From NCBI RefSeq assembly GCF_024497955.1, contig NZ_JANHKP010000004.1, forward strand, positions 124,001 to 188,000: a DNA stretch of 64,000 nucleotides, read 5' to 3'. The stretch is from Streptomyces sp. C10-9-1. GTDB lineage: Bacteria > Actinomycetota > Actinomycetes > Streptomycetales > Streptomycetaceae. Position 1 is the first letter of the stretch. The number at the start of each line of letters is the position of its first letter. Shown piece by piece: positions 10,014 through 18,864 of this stretch. The position numbers and the translations under genes were made by a program. The notes below the pieces were generated by a model. It did not search any database, was not told where the DNA came from, and saw only the letters and a program-made list of their open reading frames with translations.

Positions 10014-11936
10014 TCACCCGATCCGGCTGCGCACCTTCCCCCGCCCGGGACCGCGCCGGTGCGCACCCGCCGCGCCGCCGCGCACGGAGCCGCCCGGGCC
10101 CCCCACCGGTCCGCCTCCTCCGCCGGGGCCCGCCGCGGGGCGCGGGGCCGGGCCGCCGCCGGGCCCCGTCACGGCGGCGTACCGCTCGCGCACCTCGCGG
10201 TAGCGCATGAGCTCCGTGGCGATCGGGTCCAGCACCGTGGCCCTGCCGCAGGCGCCCGCCGCCTCGTGCAGACGCCGGGTGACGTCCTGCCCGTAGCGCC
10301 GTGCCGGCCCCCTGGCCGCGGCGGCGCAGGCCCACTCCACCAGGGGGCCGCCGACGATCCCCGCGAGCATCACCAGCACCGGCGGCAGGAGCCCGGGTTC
10401 GAGCACGCCGACGATCTGGCCGACGAGCCAGAGGCCGCCGTAGACCTGCAGGAGCGTCATGGCCACCTGGGCGAGCACCGCCGCAGGCCACCACGCGGGG
10501 CGGGGCGGCCGTCCGCCGGAGGCGGCCGCCTCCCGGGCCGCGAGTTCGTCCAGGGCGCCGGGCAGGTCCTGCGCTCCGCGCTGCGCCGCCTCCCGGACCG
10601 CCTGCGCCCAGGGCGCGGGCAGGCCGTCGGCGGCCTCGTCGGCGACGGTGCGCACGGCCTGCTCCACGCGCTGACGGGCGGTGGGTTCGTCCTCGGCGGG
10701 CGGCGGCGGGCGGAGCGCCGCGGCCCCGGGCATCCGCGTGCGCTCGTACCAGCGCCACAGGCGCAGCCACGGCGTCCCGCAGGCCCGGTTGGCGTTGCGC
10801 CGCCACTCGCGCTCCGCGGCCTCCCCGGCGGAGGCGGCCCCGACGGCGTCCCCGAGCCGGGCGGCGAAGTCCTCCCGTGCCCGCTCGCCGAGACCGGTCC
10901 GGCCCTCGGCCACGTAGACCGGGCGGAGGGCGTCGGCGGCCGCGTCGACGTCGGCGGAGAGCCTGCGCCCGGCGGCGTCCCGGGCCTGCACGAACGCGCC
11001 CAGCATCTCGCGCAGTTCGGGGATCCCCTGACCGGTGAGGGCGGAGACGGCGAGCACCGCGGCTCCCGGGTCACCGTGCTCGCCGACGGCCATGCCGTCC
11101 TCGTCGAGCAGCCGCCGCAGGTCGTCCAGGACCTGGTCGGCGGCCTCGCCCGGCAGCCGGTCGGTCTGGTTCAGCACCACGAAGCTGACCTCGGCGTGGC
11201 CCGCGAGGGGGCGCAGATAGCGCTCGTGGAGGGCGGCGTCGGCGTACTTCTCCGGATCGACCACCCAGATCACCGCGTCGACCAGGGCCAGGATCCGGTC
11301 CACCTGCTCGCGGTGGTGGACCACGGCGGAGTCGTGGTCGGGCAGGTCGACGAGGACCAGGCCGTGCAGCTGCTCGTCGCCGTCACCGCCCGCCAGCGGC
11401 CTGCGGCGCAGCCGCCCGGGGATCGCGAGCCGGTCCAGGAGCCCGGCCGCCCCCTCGGACCAGGTGCAGGCGATGGGGGCCGAGGTGGTCGGGCGGCGCA
11501 GCCCCGTCTCGGCGATGCGGACCCCGGCCAGGGCGTTGAACAGCGTGGACTTGCCGCTCCCGGTGGCCCCGGCGATGGCGACCACGGTGTGCCGCGAGGA
11601 GAGCCGCCGCCGGGCGGCGGCCTCGTCCAGGACCCGCCCGGCCTCGGCGAGCGTCCTGCCGTCCAGGCGGGCCTGGGAGAGGCCGAGGAGGTCCCGCAGG
11701 GCGTCCAGCCTGTCCCGCAGGGGGCTGCCGAGGGCTCCGGGGGCCTCCGCGGGGTCGTGCGGGCCCTCGTCCGCCCCCGCCTCGGCGCGGTCCTCGGAGC
11801 ACGCGTCCCGCTCGCCGTCCCCGGCGGCCTCGCCGCCCCCTTCGGCGGCGCCCGTCCCGGGCTCGGCCCGGCGGGCGATCACTCCGTCGTCCCAGCGGTC
11901 GCCGGTCTCGTTCTCGTCGTCGGTGATGGCGGTCAC
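10014..11936 (-). CDS. dynB: Dynamin-like GTPase with two membrane segments (DynB-like)
   Basis: Protein of 640 aa with a GTG start 6 bp after dynA ends. An acidic N-terminal extension of about 75 residues precedes the GTPase domain. The P-loop GATGSGKS is at 123-130, G3 is the DLPDHDS loop and G4 is NQTD, so nucleotide is GTP. Near residues 500-565 two hydrophobic helices (AVLAQVAMTLLQVYGGLWLVGQIV and LLPPVLVMLAGIVGGPLVEWACA) should anchor it in the membrane. The Arg-rich tail is cytoplasmic. In Streptomyces, DynA and DynB form a membrane-associated pair that stabilises FtsZ rings at sporulation septa. The pairing, order and topology fit; the assignment is from memory of that locus, not alignment. 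Confidence 0.8.
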   Translation of the reverse strand: MTAITDDENETGDRWDDGVIARRAEPGTGAAEGGGEAAGDGERDACSEDRAEAGADEGPHDPAEAPGALGSPLRDRLDALRDLLGLSQARLDGRTLAEAGRVLDEAAARRRLSSRHTVVAIAGATGSGKSTLFNALAGVRIAETGLRRPTTSAPIACTWSEGAAGLLDRLAIPGRLRRRPLAGGDGDEQLHGLVLVDLPDHDSAVVHHREQVDRILALVDAVIWVVDPEKYADAALHERYLRPLAGHAEVSFVVLNQTDRLPGEAADQVLDDLRRLLDEDGMAVGEHGDPGAAVLAVSALTGQGIPELREMLGAFVQARDAAGRRLSADVDAAADALRPVYVAEGRTGLGERAREDFAARLGDAVGAASAGEAAEREWRRNANRACGTPWLRLWRWYERTRMPGAAALRPPPPAEDEPTARQRVEQAVRTVADEAADGLPAPWAQAVREAAQRGAQDLPGALDELAAREAAASGGRPPRPAWWPAAVLAQVAMTLLQVYGGLWLVGQIVGVLEPGLLPPVLVMLAGIVGGPLVEWACAAAARGPARRYGQDVTRRLHEAAGACGRATVLDPIATELMRYREVRERYAAVTGPGGGPAPRPAAGPGGGGGPVGGPGGSVRGGAAGAHRRGPGRGKVRSRIG

Positions 11937-11942
11937 CCGCGC

Positions 11943-13571
11943 TCACCTCTCCTTCTGCAGTAGGGACAGCGCGGCGATCAGCTCGGCCTGCGGCTCGGGC
12001 GTGACCTCCAGGGCGTCGAGGGGGGCGAGCCGCCGGTCCCGTTCGCTGTGCAGTACCTCGTCGATGGTGGTCCTCAGCAGGTCGCCGCCCTTGTCGCGGA
12101 GCCTCAGGGCACCCTGGGCGCCCATCCGCTCGGCCAGGCGCTCCCCGGCCCCCCGGGCCCGGCGCCCCCCGAGCAGGGCGGTGGCGAGGAGGGCGGCGAC
12201 CGCCTCCGGGTCGGGGGCGGTGCTGCGCTCCATGCCCCGCACCTCCTCCTCGGCGTACTCCTCCAGCACGCGCCGCCACCGGCGGACGGCGATGCCGATG
12301 CGCTCGCCGCTCTCCAGGTCCACCCGGCCCTGTCCGCCGAGGGCGGCCGCGGCGGGCTCCCGCGCCCAGGTCTGCGCCACCTTCTCGTCGGCGGCGGCGA
12401 CGGCGCACTGGAGCAGGGTCGAGAGGCTGGCGACGAGGGCGTCGAGGAGTTCCCCGGCGGAGCTGTCGCGGGGGTGGCCGCGCCAGCGGGTGCGGGCGTC
12501 CCCCGCGAGCACGGCGCCCGCCGCGAGTCGTGCCTGCACCCGCTCGCTCTGGGCCCTGTACGACTCCTCCACGGCCCCGCTGAGCCGTACGGCGGCGGCG
12601 TGCTGGGCGGCGACGGCGCCCGCGAGTTCGGGCATCCGCGAGCGGAGCGAGTCCAGCGCGCCGCCGGCGGTCCGGGCGAGGGCCTGCTGCCGGGCGGCCG
12701 GGTCCTGGGCGCGGTGGGCGAGCCAGGCCAGCAGCGGGGCCACGGCGGTGGCGGGCAGGAGCCCGTTGCCGCCGCCCGTGGACTCGGGCAGTTCGGGCAC
12801 GGTGAAGCGCGGCACATGGCCCAGCCCGGCCTTGGTGAGGAGCGCCGCGTACTGCCGTGACACCTCGTCGACCACCTGGTGGGGGACCCGGTCGAGGACG
12901 GTGACCAGCGTGGCGTCGTACTCCTTCGCCGTGCGGAGCAGGTACCAGGGGACCGCGTCGGCGTAGCGGGAGGCGGTCGTGACCATCACCCAGACGTCGG
13001 CCGCGCAGAGCAACTCGGCGGCCATGGCCCGGTTCTCCACCACGAGGGAGTCGATGTCGGGGGCGTCCAGCAGGGCGAGACCGCGGGGAAGGGCGGCGGC
13101 GGTCTCGATCCGCAGGGAGCCCCCGTCCGGCGCCGCGCCCGCCCCGGTGGACGCCGACGGCTCGTCGCCGTCCGGCCCGGCCTCGTCGCGGGGCGCGGTC
13201 CACAGCCGGGCGAGGCGGGGCAGCACCCGCGCCCCGGCGAACCAGTGGTGGTCGTCCGGGTGGCAGACGAGCACGGGGGTACGGGTCGTGGGCCGCAGCA
13301 CTCCGGCCTCGCTCACCCGCCTGCCGACGAGGGAGTTGACGAGTGTGGACTTGCCCGCCCCGGTCGAGCCGCCGACGACGGCCAGGAGCGGGGAGTCGGG
13401 GTCCTTGAGCCGCGGGACCAGGTAGTCGTCGAGCTGCGCCAGCAGCTCCGCGCGTGTCTGCCGGGCCCGCGGTGCGCCGGGCAGCGGAAGCGGCAGGCGC
13501 ACGGCGGCGACACGGTCGCGCAGGGCGGAGAGTGCGTCGATCAGCTGAGGCCGTGCATCCAAGGTCACCAC
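11943..13571 (-). CDS. dynA: Dynamin-like GTPase (DynA-like)
   Basis: Protein of 542 aa with two adjacent GTG candidates (13571 and 13568) and only weak ribosome-binding-site matches. A helical N-terminus leads to the P-loop [10 protein letters not shown] at 67-76, then [18 protein letters not shown] (switch I/G2 type), DAPDIDSLV (G3) and long alpha-helical stalk regions. No membrane helix is obvious, unlike its partner. It is the first gene of the dynA-dynB operon, followed by ssbB. The 308-bp upstream gap is AT-richer than its neighbours and should hold the promoter. Function as a sporulation-septum dynamin is inferred from synteny and domain layout. Confidence 0.8.
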   Translation of the reverse strand: MVTLDARPQLIDALSALRDRVAAVRLPLPLPGAPRARQTRAELLAQLDDYLVPRLKDPDSPLLAVVGGSTGAGKSTLVNSLVGRRVSEAGVLRPTTRTPVLVCHPDDHHWFAGARVLPRLARLWTAPRDEAGPDGDEPSASTGAGAAPDGGSLRIETAAALPRGLALLDAPDIDSLVVENRAMAAELLCAADVWVMVTTASRYADAVPWYLLRTAKEYDATLVTVLDRVPHQVVDEVSRQYAALLTKAGLGHVPRFTVPELPESTGGGNGLLPATAVAPLLAWLAHRAQDPAARQQALARTAGGALDSLRSRMPELAGAVAAQHAAAVRLSGAVEESYRAQSERVQARLAAGAVLAGDARTRWRGHPRDSSAGELLDALVASLSTLLQCAVAAADEKVAQTWAREPAAAALGGQGRVDLESGERIGIAVRRWRRVLEEYAEEEVRGMERSTAPDPEAVAALLATALLGGRRARGAGERLAERMGAQGALRLRDKGGDLLRTTIDEVLHSERDRRLAPLDALEVTPEPQAELIAALSLLQKER

Positions 13572-13879
13572 ATGCGAAGAATGCCCAATTTTGGCAGCTT
13601 TTTGAAGCGTATGGGCATCTCTGCGCGCCGATCGGACAGACAGTACACAAGGGACGAGTGGGACTCAGGCATAACGAGTGCACAACACCCGCAGCGAAGC
13701 GGCGTCAAAACCGATGCACAAATCGCGCCTGCCTGCGATTATCGGTTCGCTTCACTGAACCTCCACATCGTGCCACGCAGGCGAAGCAGCGGGTCCAAGG
13801 GGATCGGAGCCCTATCCTTGTGCCCGGCGAGGCCGAAGACCGCCCATGGGCTCCAGGCCACCCTGGCCGAGCACCACCG
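13572..13879. other. Gene-free spacer between dynA and tRNA-Arg
   Basis: This 308-bp stretch is comparatively AT-rich and must carry divergent promoters for dynA (minus) and the tRNA (plus). A TATCCT hexamer at 13813-13818 could be a -10 box, but I find no matching -35 box. No coding frame looks real. Confidence 0.5.
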
Positions 13880-13952
13880 GCCCCCGTAGCTCAGCGGATA
13901 GAGCAGGCGCCTTCTAAGCGCTTGGCCGCAGGTTCGAGTCCTGCCGGGGGCG
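13880..13952 (+). tRNA. tRNA-Arg (anticodon UCU)
   Basis: A 73-nt cloverleaf: acceptor arms GCCCCCG and CGGGGGC with discriminator G, D-arm GCTC...GAGC, anticodon stem GGCGC/GCGCT (one G-U pair) around loop CTTCTAA, variable loop TGGCC, and T-arm GCAGG-TTCGAGT-CCTGC. The anticodon TCT reads AGA and probably AGG. These codons are rare in GC-rich genomes. CCA is not encoded. No integrase or duplicated 3' end is seen nearby. Confidence 0.95.
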
Positions 13953-13971
13953 CACGACCCGCACCACCGCG

Positions 13972-13993
13972 AGGCCCTCTTCCGGGAGGGCCT
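13972..13993 (+). terminator. Hairpin downstream of tRNA-Arg
   Basis: 8-bp perfect arms AGGCCCTC and GAGGGCCT with a 6-nt TTCCGG loop, 20 bp past the tRNA end. Further pairing is possible with a bulge. It probably ends the tRNA transcript. Confidence 0.6.
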
Positions 13994-14229
13994 TCGCGCT
14001 GGGTGCAGGGGACTCTAGCGGGCGGACCGTAGTGCCCGCATAAGCTCCGGCGGGTCCCTCCCCCACTCCCGCACCCGCCGGACGCGCCCCGGATCCCCGG
14101 CCGTGCCGTTGAACGCCCGCGCCGACCCGCCCGTACCCCTGGCTGCGTGCCGTGCCAGCCGCAGACACCACCGCTCCCCGGTGCCAGGTCCCCCTGGGGG
14201 ACACGTCGTCATGAACAGCGGGAGACATC

Positions 14230-14943
14230 ATGCGTCCGAATCGACGCGCAGCGGGTTCCACGGGTCCGGTGCGGCTGATCCTGATGGCCGCGGCCGCCGT
14301 GGCCGCGGTGGCCGTGGTCCTGGTCCTGATCCGGACCGGGGGCGGTGAGGCCCAGGCGGGCTCGCCGGTCTCGGCCGGGTCGGCGCTCGGCAGCGGCAAC
14401 ACCACAGACGGCGGCGTCACGGACGCCGGATCGGCCGGTGCGGCCCAGGACGGACAGGGGCCTCAACCCGTCACCGAGATCGACAAGATCTTCCTCGTCA
14501 AGGTGCGCCAGGCCGGACTGTGGGAGATCCCGGCCGGGCGCCTCGCCCAGACCCACGCCTCCAGCGAGGCCGTGAAGCGCGCGGGACTGCACCTCATCGA
14601 CGGGCACAGCAAGCTCGACCAGCTGGTCCGCGAGGACGCCCAGATCCTCGGGGTGGCCCTGCCCAACGAGGCGACGGCCGAACAGCAGGACTTCGTGCGG
14701 CAGATGGAGAACGCGCGCGGCGCGGAGTTCGACCGCATCTTCGCCAACCTGCTGCGCGCCTCGCACGGCAAGATCTTCGCCACCATCGGCGAGGTCCGCG
14801 CCTCCACCCAGAACGACCTGATCCGGCGCCATGCCCGCCAGGCGAACCAGACGGTGCTCGACCACCTCGAGGTGCTGGAGGACACCGGGCTGGTGGACAA
14901 GGCGACCTTCGAGGAGGTGGAGGCCGCCGTGACGCCGAAGTAG
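14230..14943 (+). CDS. DUF4142-domain protein, membrane-anchored or secreted
   Basis: Protein of 237 aa; the ATG is preceded by GGGAG. A single N-terminal hydrophobic helix (about 16-38) serves as signal peptide or anchor. A Gly/Ser/Thr-rich linker follows, then the ferritin-like four-helix DUF4142 domain (about 85-232) with the typical FLVKVRQAGLWEIPAGRLAQTHASSEAVK start and DLIRRHARQANQTVLDHLEVLEDTG end. The domain is common in secreted actinobacterial proteins and has no agreed function. The gene stands alone, with a terminator directly after it. Confidence 0.85.
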   Translation: MRPNRRAAGSTGPVRLILMAAAAVAAVAVVLVLIRTGGGEAQAGSPVSAGSALGSGNTTDGGVTDAGSAGAAQDGQGPQPVTEIDKIFLVKVRQAGLWEIPAGRLAQTHASSEAVKRAGLHLIDGHSKLDQLVREDAQILGVALPNEATAEQQDFVRQMENARGAEFDRIFANLLRASHGKIFATIGEVRASTQNDLIRRHARQANQTVLDHLEVLEDTGLVDKATFEEVEAAVTPK

Positions 14944-14953
14944 GCTCCCACGG

Positions 14954-14974
14954 CCTCCGGACCGGTTCCGGAGG
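14954..14974 (+). terminator. Hairpin terminator of the DUF4142 gene
   Basis: Perfect 8-bp arms CCTCCGGA (14954-14961) and TCCGGAGG (14967-14974) with a 5-nt loop, 10 bp after the stop codon. Confidence 0.65.
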
Positions 14975-15326
14975 ACCGGCTTCCTCCCGGGGGGAGCCAA
15001 ATCCCTTGCACTGTGCAATGCTGCACGGGCGAAGGGCCCGGTGCGTCGTCGGCCTCTGCCCGGGGGCGGCACTGGCACGGTGACGCAGCTCCACCACGCA
15101 CGCCGGCGTGTCGCATCGGGCCCATCGCACCAGCAGCGGTGCGTGGGGCCCAGGGCGGCACCCGCCCTCGGACCCGGGCGCGCAGCGCACGCACGACCGG
15201 TCCTGCCGGTCCGCACGGCTCTCCCTGTACGCGTGGGACTCTCCCTGTACGCGTGGGACCCCGGACCGGCGCGAGGAGCCGGCGCGGGGCGTCCCGGCCG
15301 GCGCCGTACGAGGAACCGAGGCGGTG
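14975..15326. other. Gene-free spacer with a palindrome and a tandem repeat
   Basis: This 352-bp stretch lies between the DUF4142 terminator and the MarR 3' end. It contains the palindrome TTGCA-CTG-TGCAA at 15006-15018 and two perfect head-to-tail copies of a 20-bp unit at 15219-15238 and 15239-15258. No frame in it looks coding. Confidence 0.6.
15219..15258. repeat. Perfect 20-bp tandem duplication
   Basis: Two identical adjacent copies of CTCTCCCTGTACGCGTGGGA, about 70 bp past the MarR stop codon. It is probably a simple slippage duplication. Confidence 0.9.
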
Positions 15327-15857
15327 TCAGCCGGCAGGAGGCGGCGTCAGGTCGGACCAGCCGAGCGGGTAACGCCCGCCGCCCTGCCCGGCCGCTCCCG
15401 GCTGCGTCCCGGCCTCCGTGAAGGCGGCCAGGGCGTCGACGAGTGCGGTTCTCTGCCCGGGGCTGAGCCGGGTGACGATCCCGGCGATCTCCCGGCGCCG
15501 GCGGTCGGTCACGTCCTGGACGATCAGCCGTCCGGCTTCCGTGAGCCGCAGCACCGTCTCACGCCGGTCGCGGGGGTTGACCCGGCGGTCGGCCAGGCCC
15601 GCGGCGATCAGGCGGTCCACCATCCGCATCGCGGTCGACGGGTTCACCCCGAGCCGCTCCGCCAGCGTCGCCAGCTTCGCGGAGCCCTCCGCCGAGAGCA
15701 CCACCAGCAGGCGGAACTGGGGCAGCGTCACACGGTCCTCGACGGCCGCCAGGGAGCGTGCGGAGACGGCCACCAGCAGGCGGGACGCGGTCAGTACGGC
15801 ATGCGTCACGGCGTCCGCGTCGGCCTCGCGGGCCCCCGGCCGTTCTGATTGGTCCAT
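15327..15857 (-). CDS. MarR-family transcriptional regulator
   Basis: Protein of 176 aa, ATG at 15857. The winged helix-turn-helix is at about 60-125: LPQFRLLVVLSAEG, LATLAERLGVNPSTAMRMVDRLIAAGLADRR (recognition helix) and RRVNPRDRRETVLRLTEAG (wing). Flanking helices form the dimer interface. MarR proteins usually sense small aromatic ligands or oxidants and repress neighbours. No divergent target gene is present, since the next gene upstream is on the same strand, so its target is unknown. Confidence 0.9.
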   Translation of the reverse strand: MDQSERPGAREADADAVTHAVLTASRLLVAVSARSLAAVEDRVTLPQFRLLVVLSAEGSAKLATLAERLGVNPSTAMRMVDRLIAAGLADRRVNPRDRRETVLRLTEAGRLIVQDVTDRRRREIAGIVTRLSPGQRTALVDALAAFTEAGTQPGAAGQGGGRYPLGWSDLTPPPAG

Positions 15858-15891
15858 GCCACAGTTCTACCGTGGCGACCGGGCCGCCCGG

Positions 15892-15918
15892 GCCGGGTGC
15901 GCGCATCGGGCACCCGGC
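15892..15918 (-). terminator. Hairpin terminator of the PP2C phosphatase gene
   Basis: 9-bp perfect arms GCCGGGTGC (15892-15900) and GCACCCGGC (15910-15918) with a 9-nt loop, 11 bp after the phosphatase stop. It separates that gene from the MarR gene. Confidence 0.6.
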
Positions 15919-15929
15919 GGGGCCCGCGG

Positions 15930-17180
15930 TCAGGACTGCCGGTAGCGGATCAGCAGCATGGCCGCGTCGTCGTGCGGGGGCGCCTGGGCGAACTCCTCGA
16001 CGTCGGCGCGGAGCCCGGCCAGGGCCGCGTCGGGATCCGGGTCGTCCAGCATCGGCCCGCGCTCGCCCAGGGGGTAGAAGCGGCCCTCGGTGTTCCGGGT
16101 CTCCGTGACCCCGTCGGTGTAGAGCAGCAGCTGGTCGCCCGGCGCGAAGTCCAGCGCGAACGGCTCCGGGCCCGGGGCGCCGTGGACGCCCAGGCCCAGG
16201 GGCAGGGCGCGGGAAGGGGGTTCGGCGAAGCGCACCGCCGCGCCCGGATGCAGCACCATCGGGGCCGGGTGTCCGTAGTTGAGCAGCACGGCACCGCCGT
16301 CCGGGCTGAGCTCCGCGAGCACCGCGGTGACGAACTTCTCCCCCTGCAGCTCGCGTTCGAGTGCCCGCTCCAGCCGGTCGCCCACGCCCGTCAGGTCCTC
16401 CTCGTCGTGCGCTGCCTCCCGGAAGACGCCGAGGACCACGGCCGCGGTCTCGACGGCGTCGAGGCCCTTGCCCTGGACGTCGCCGACGATCACCCGGACG
16501 CCCCCGGGCGAGACGACCACCTCGTACAGGTCGCCGCCGATGCGGGCCTCGGCCACGGCGGAGGTGTACGAGCCCGCGACCCTCAGGTGCCCGGCGGTGC
16601 GGGGCACGGGCCGCAGCAGCACCCGCTGGGCGGCCTCGGCGATGGAACGCACCCCGGCCAGCTCCGTCTCCCGGCGGCGGCGCATCACGGCGGCCGCGAC
16701 ACCCGCCGCGGTCACCCCGGCCACCGAGGCCATGGCGGTCCAGCTCCGCCGGGTGCCGAGCAGGCCGTCGTAGGCACCGAGGCCGAGGCAGAGCACCAGG
16801 GCCAGTGCCCCGATCAGCGCCGTGCGCCGCCAGCCGCCGACCAGGCCCGCGAAGGCGGGCCCCAGGGAGACCAGGGGCAGGAATCCCACCCCGGGGCCCG
16901 CGGTGAGGTCGACGAGCACCACGACGGCCATCACCGCGAAGGGGAGCACCGACAGCAGGCGCTGCCCGGAAGGCGGTGCGGCGCGGGAGCCGGCGCGGGA
17001 GCGCAGGCGCCGCGGACGGCGTCGGCGCAGGGCGGACCGCCACGTGCGCGGGCGCCGCGGCTGCGGTGGGGGCGGCTGCTCGTCGGCCAAGGGGACTCCG
17101 GGCGGTAGGGGAACGGGCGCGCCGCCGGACCGCGCCCCGGAGCGGTGCACCGACCGGTGCACGAACCGGGCACGGCGCAT
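15930..17180 (-). CDS. Membrane-bound SpoIIE-type PP2C phosphatase
   Basis: Protein of 416 aa, ATG at 17180 preceded by GGGAGGAA. A basic, Pro-rich N-terminus precedes three or four hydrophobic helices (about 75-165: LLSVLPFAVMAVVVLVDL, LVSLGPAFAGLVGG, ALIGALALVLCLGL, MASVAGVTAAGVAAAV). A cytoplasmic SpoIIE/RsbU phosphatase domain fills the rest. Metal-binding motifs IGGDLYEV, VGDVQGKG, LYTDGVTE and HDDAAMLLIR are all intact, so it should dephosphorylate Ser/Thr, classically on anti-anti-sigma factors. No anti-sigma partner is adjacent. The gene is monocistronic. Confidence 0.9.
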   Translation of the reverse strand: MRRARFVHRSVHRSGARSGGAPVPLPPGVPLADEQPPPPQPRRPRTWRSALRRRRPRRLRSRAGSRAAPPSGQRLLSVLPFAVMAVVVLVDLTAGPGVGFLPLVSLGPAFAGLVGGWRRTALIGALALVLCLGLGAYDGLLGTRRSWTAMASVAGVTAAGVAAAVMRRRRETELAGVRSIAEAAQRVLLRPVPRTAGHLRVAGSYTSAVAEARIGGDLYEVVVSPGGVRVIVGDVQGKGLDAVETAAVVLGVFREAAHDEEDLTGVGDRLERALERELQGEKFVTAVLAELSPDGGAVLLNYGHPAPMVLHPGAAVRFAEPPSRALPLGLGVHGAPGPEPFALDFAPGDQLLLYTDGVTETRNTEGRFYPLGERGPMLDDPDPDAALAGLRADVEEFAQAPPHDDAAMLLIRYRQS

Positions 17181-17288
17181 CCTGCGGTTCCTCCCAGCCT
17201 ATGCACAGCTCGCGCCGCCGAATCGTCTCGCTGGGCGGACGTTACCCAATCGCCGCGTATCCGCCCGCTCTCCGAAGGGCCTCGGCGC

Positions 17289-17771
17289 CTACCCGACGGC
17301 CGCGGCGACCAGCAGGGCGAAGGCGGCCAGCACCAGCAGGGTGCGCACCAGGTGGAGGCGGTTCCACCTGGTCTCGAAGGCGGCCCTGGCCGCTGCGGCG
17401 GGCACCGGCGGCCGGGCGTTCTCCGCGGCGGCGAGGGCGTTGTTGAGCGGGACGTTCCCGGCCGCGGTCACGGCGTGGTTCAGCACGGAGCACACCAGGG
17501 CGGCCGCGAGCAGCCACCCGCGGGCGGCCGGGCGGCCCTCCCCGGGCACGGCGAGGGCCGCGACGGGGAAGGCCACGGTCGCGACGAACACCAGCAGGAA
17601 GACGGCCCGCGGCACGGTCTCGTTGATGCGCCTCATCGCGGCGACGAACTGGTCGTCCGTCAGTCGCGCCAGACCCGGCATGACGCCGGTGAGGAAGACG
17701 AGCATGAAGCCGGCGTACAGGCCGGTGGAGACCACGGCGAGAGCGAGCAGCAGGGTCGGCATGGCCACCAT
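17289..17771 (-). CDS. DUF1772 (anthrone-oxygenase-like) membrane protein
   Basis: Protein of 160 aa with four membrane helices: LLLALAVVSTGLYAGFMLVF, VFLLVFVATVAFPVAAL, LLAAALVCSVLNHAVTAA and LLVLAAFALLVAAAVG. Between helices 3 and 4 stands NVPLNNALAA followed by RWNRLHLVRTLL. This is the DUF1772 pattern shared with anthrone oxygenases of aromatic polyketide pathways. No polyketide genes are near, so the activity is unproven. The start may be at 17771 or three codons later at 17762. Confidence 0.82.
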   Translation of the reverse strand: MVAMPTLLLALAVVSTGLYAGFMLVFLTGVMPGLARLTDDQFVAAMRRINETVPRAVFLLVFVATVAFPVAALAVPGEGRPAARGWLLAAALVCSVLNHAVTAAGNVPLNNALAAAENARPPVPAAAARAAFETRWNRLHLVRTLLVLAAFALLVAAAVG

Positions 17772-17949
17772 GATGGCCCGGGGCCGGGGGTTCGGACAGT
17801 CCTGCCTCCCCGGGGGCGCCCCCGGGGCGGCGCCGAGGGGGCGTCAGCCCCGGTCCCCGCGAGTCCGGCGGGCCGGGGAGCCACGGGGCGGCCCTGCGTC
17901 CCGGTGGCCCGGTGTCAGGGGCCGGACGTCGGACGTCAGAGGCCAGAGC

Positions 17950-18864
17950 TCAGGAGACGATGTCCTTGCGGGCGAAGTGCCGGAAGGCGAGCGCGTAGAA
18001 GACGAGCGCGTAGGTGGCCGACACCGCGGCTCCCTTGACCATGCCGTCCCACTCCGGCTGCGGCTGGAGGGCGTCGATCCAGGCGAACTGCCAGTGCGCC
18101 GGCAGGAACTCGCGCCAGTCGCCGAGGGCGGTGACGGCGTCCAGCACATTGCCGACGATGGTCAGGCCGACGGCCCCGCCGACCGCGCCGAGGGGCGCGT
18201 CCGTCGTGGTGGACAGCCAGAAGGCCAGCCCGCCGGTGACCAGTTGGGAGACGAACACGAAGGCGACGACGAGGCCCAGGCGGCCGAGCGAGTCCACCGC
18301 GGACAGCGAGCCGCCCGTGGGCAGCTCCAGGGGCGCCCAGCCGTAGGCGACGGTCCCGGCCGCCAGGCCCACCAGTGGCAGCAGCAGCAGCGCGGCCGCG
18401 CTGAACCCGAGGGCCACCACCAGCTTCGACCACAGCAGCCGGGTGCGCGGAACGGGCGCGGCCAGCAGGTAGCGCAGAGAGGACCAGCTCGCCTCCGAGG
18501 CGACGGTGTCGCCGTGGAAGAGGGCGACCGGGATGACCAGCAGGAAGCCGGCCGAGACGAACAGGCAGGTGGCGGCGAAGTTGGCGCCGGAGGCCGTGGC
18601 GGTGTCCATCAGGTTGATGCGGCCGTTGTCCCGGCTCTCGGGACTCCCGCCGATGGCGAAGGCCGCGATCAGGACGAACGGCAGCGCGGCCAGGATCCCG
18701 CCCATCACCAGCGTCCGGCGCCGGCCGAGCTGGCGTACGGCCTCCACGCGCAGCGGGAGGGTGCCCCGCGCCCGGTAGCCCGGTGCCGCGCCCGCCACCG
18801 GTGCGGCGGGCGGGTCGGCCGGCCGTGCGGCCCGCGACCGCTCGGGGGCTTCGGGCGTGCTCAT
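17950..18864 (-). CDS. ABC-2 type permease, partner of the hydrolase-ATPase fusion
   Basis: Protein of 304 aa, ATG at 18864, overlapping the upstream fusion gene by ATGA. The open frame upstream is a shadow of that gene. A cytoplasmic Pro/Ala-rich N-terminus is followed by six hydrophobic helices, including LVMGGILAALPFVLIAAFAIGG, FAATCLFVSAGFLLVIPVAL, LVVALGFSAAALLLLPLVGL and the C-terminal GAAVSATYALVFYALAF. The segment SSLRYLLAAPVPRTRLLWSK is the ABC-2 permease motif. It should form the membrane channel driven by the ATPase domain of the upstream gene. Substrate unknown. Confidence 0.88.
   Translation of the reverse strand: MSTPEAPERSRAARPADPPAAPVAGAAPGYRARGTLPLRVEAVRQLGRRRTLVMGGILAALPFVLIAAFAIGGSPESRDNGRINLMDTATASGANFAATCLFVSAGFLLVIPVALFHGDTVASEASWSSLRYLLAAPVPRTRLLWSKLVVALGFSAAALLLLPLVGLAAGTVAYGWAPLELPTGGSLSAVDSLGRLGLVVAFVFVSQLVTGGLAFWLSTTTDAPLGAVGGAVGLTIVGNVLDAVTALGDWREFLPAHWQFAWIDALQPQPEWDGMVKGAAVSATYALVFYALAFRHFARKDIVS

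Noticed and set aside
13880..14229. Integration site at the tRNA-Arg gene
   Set aside because: No integrase nearby and no second copy of the tRNA 3' end seen in the window.
17289..17771. Part of an aromatic polyketide cluster
   Set aside because: DUF1772 proteins occur there, but no ketosynthase, cyclase or ACP lies within the window.
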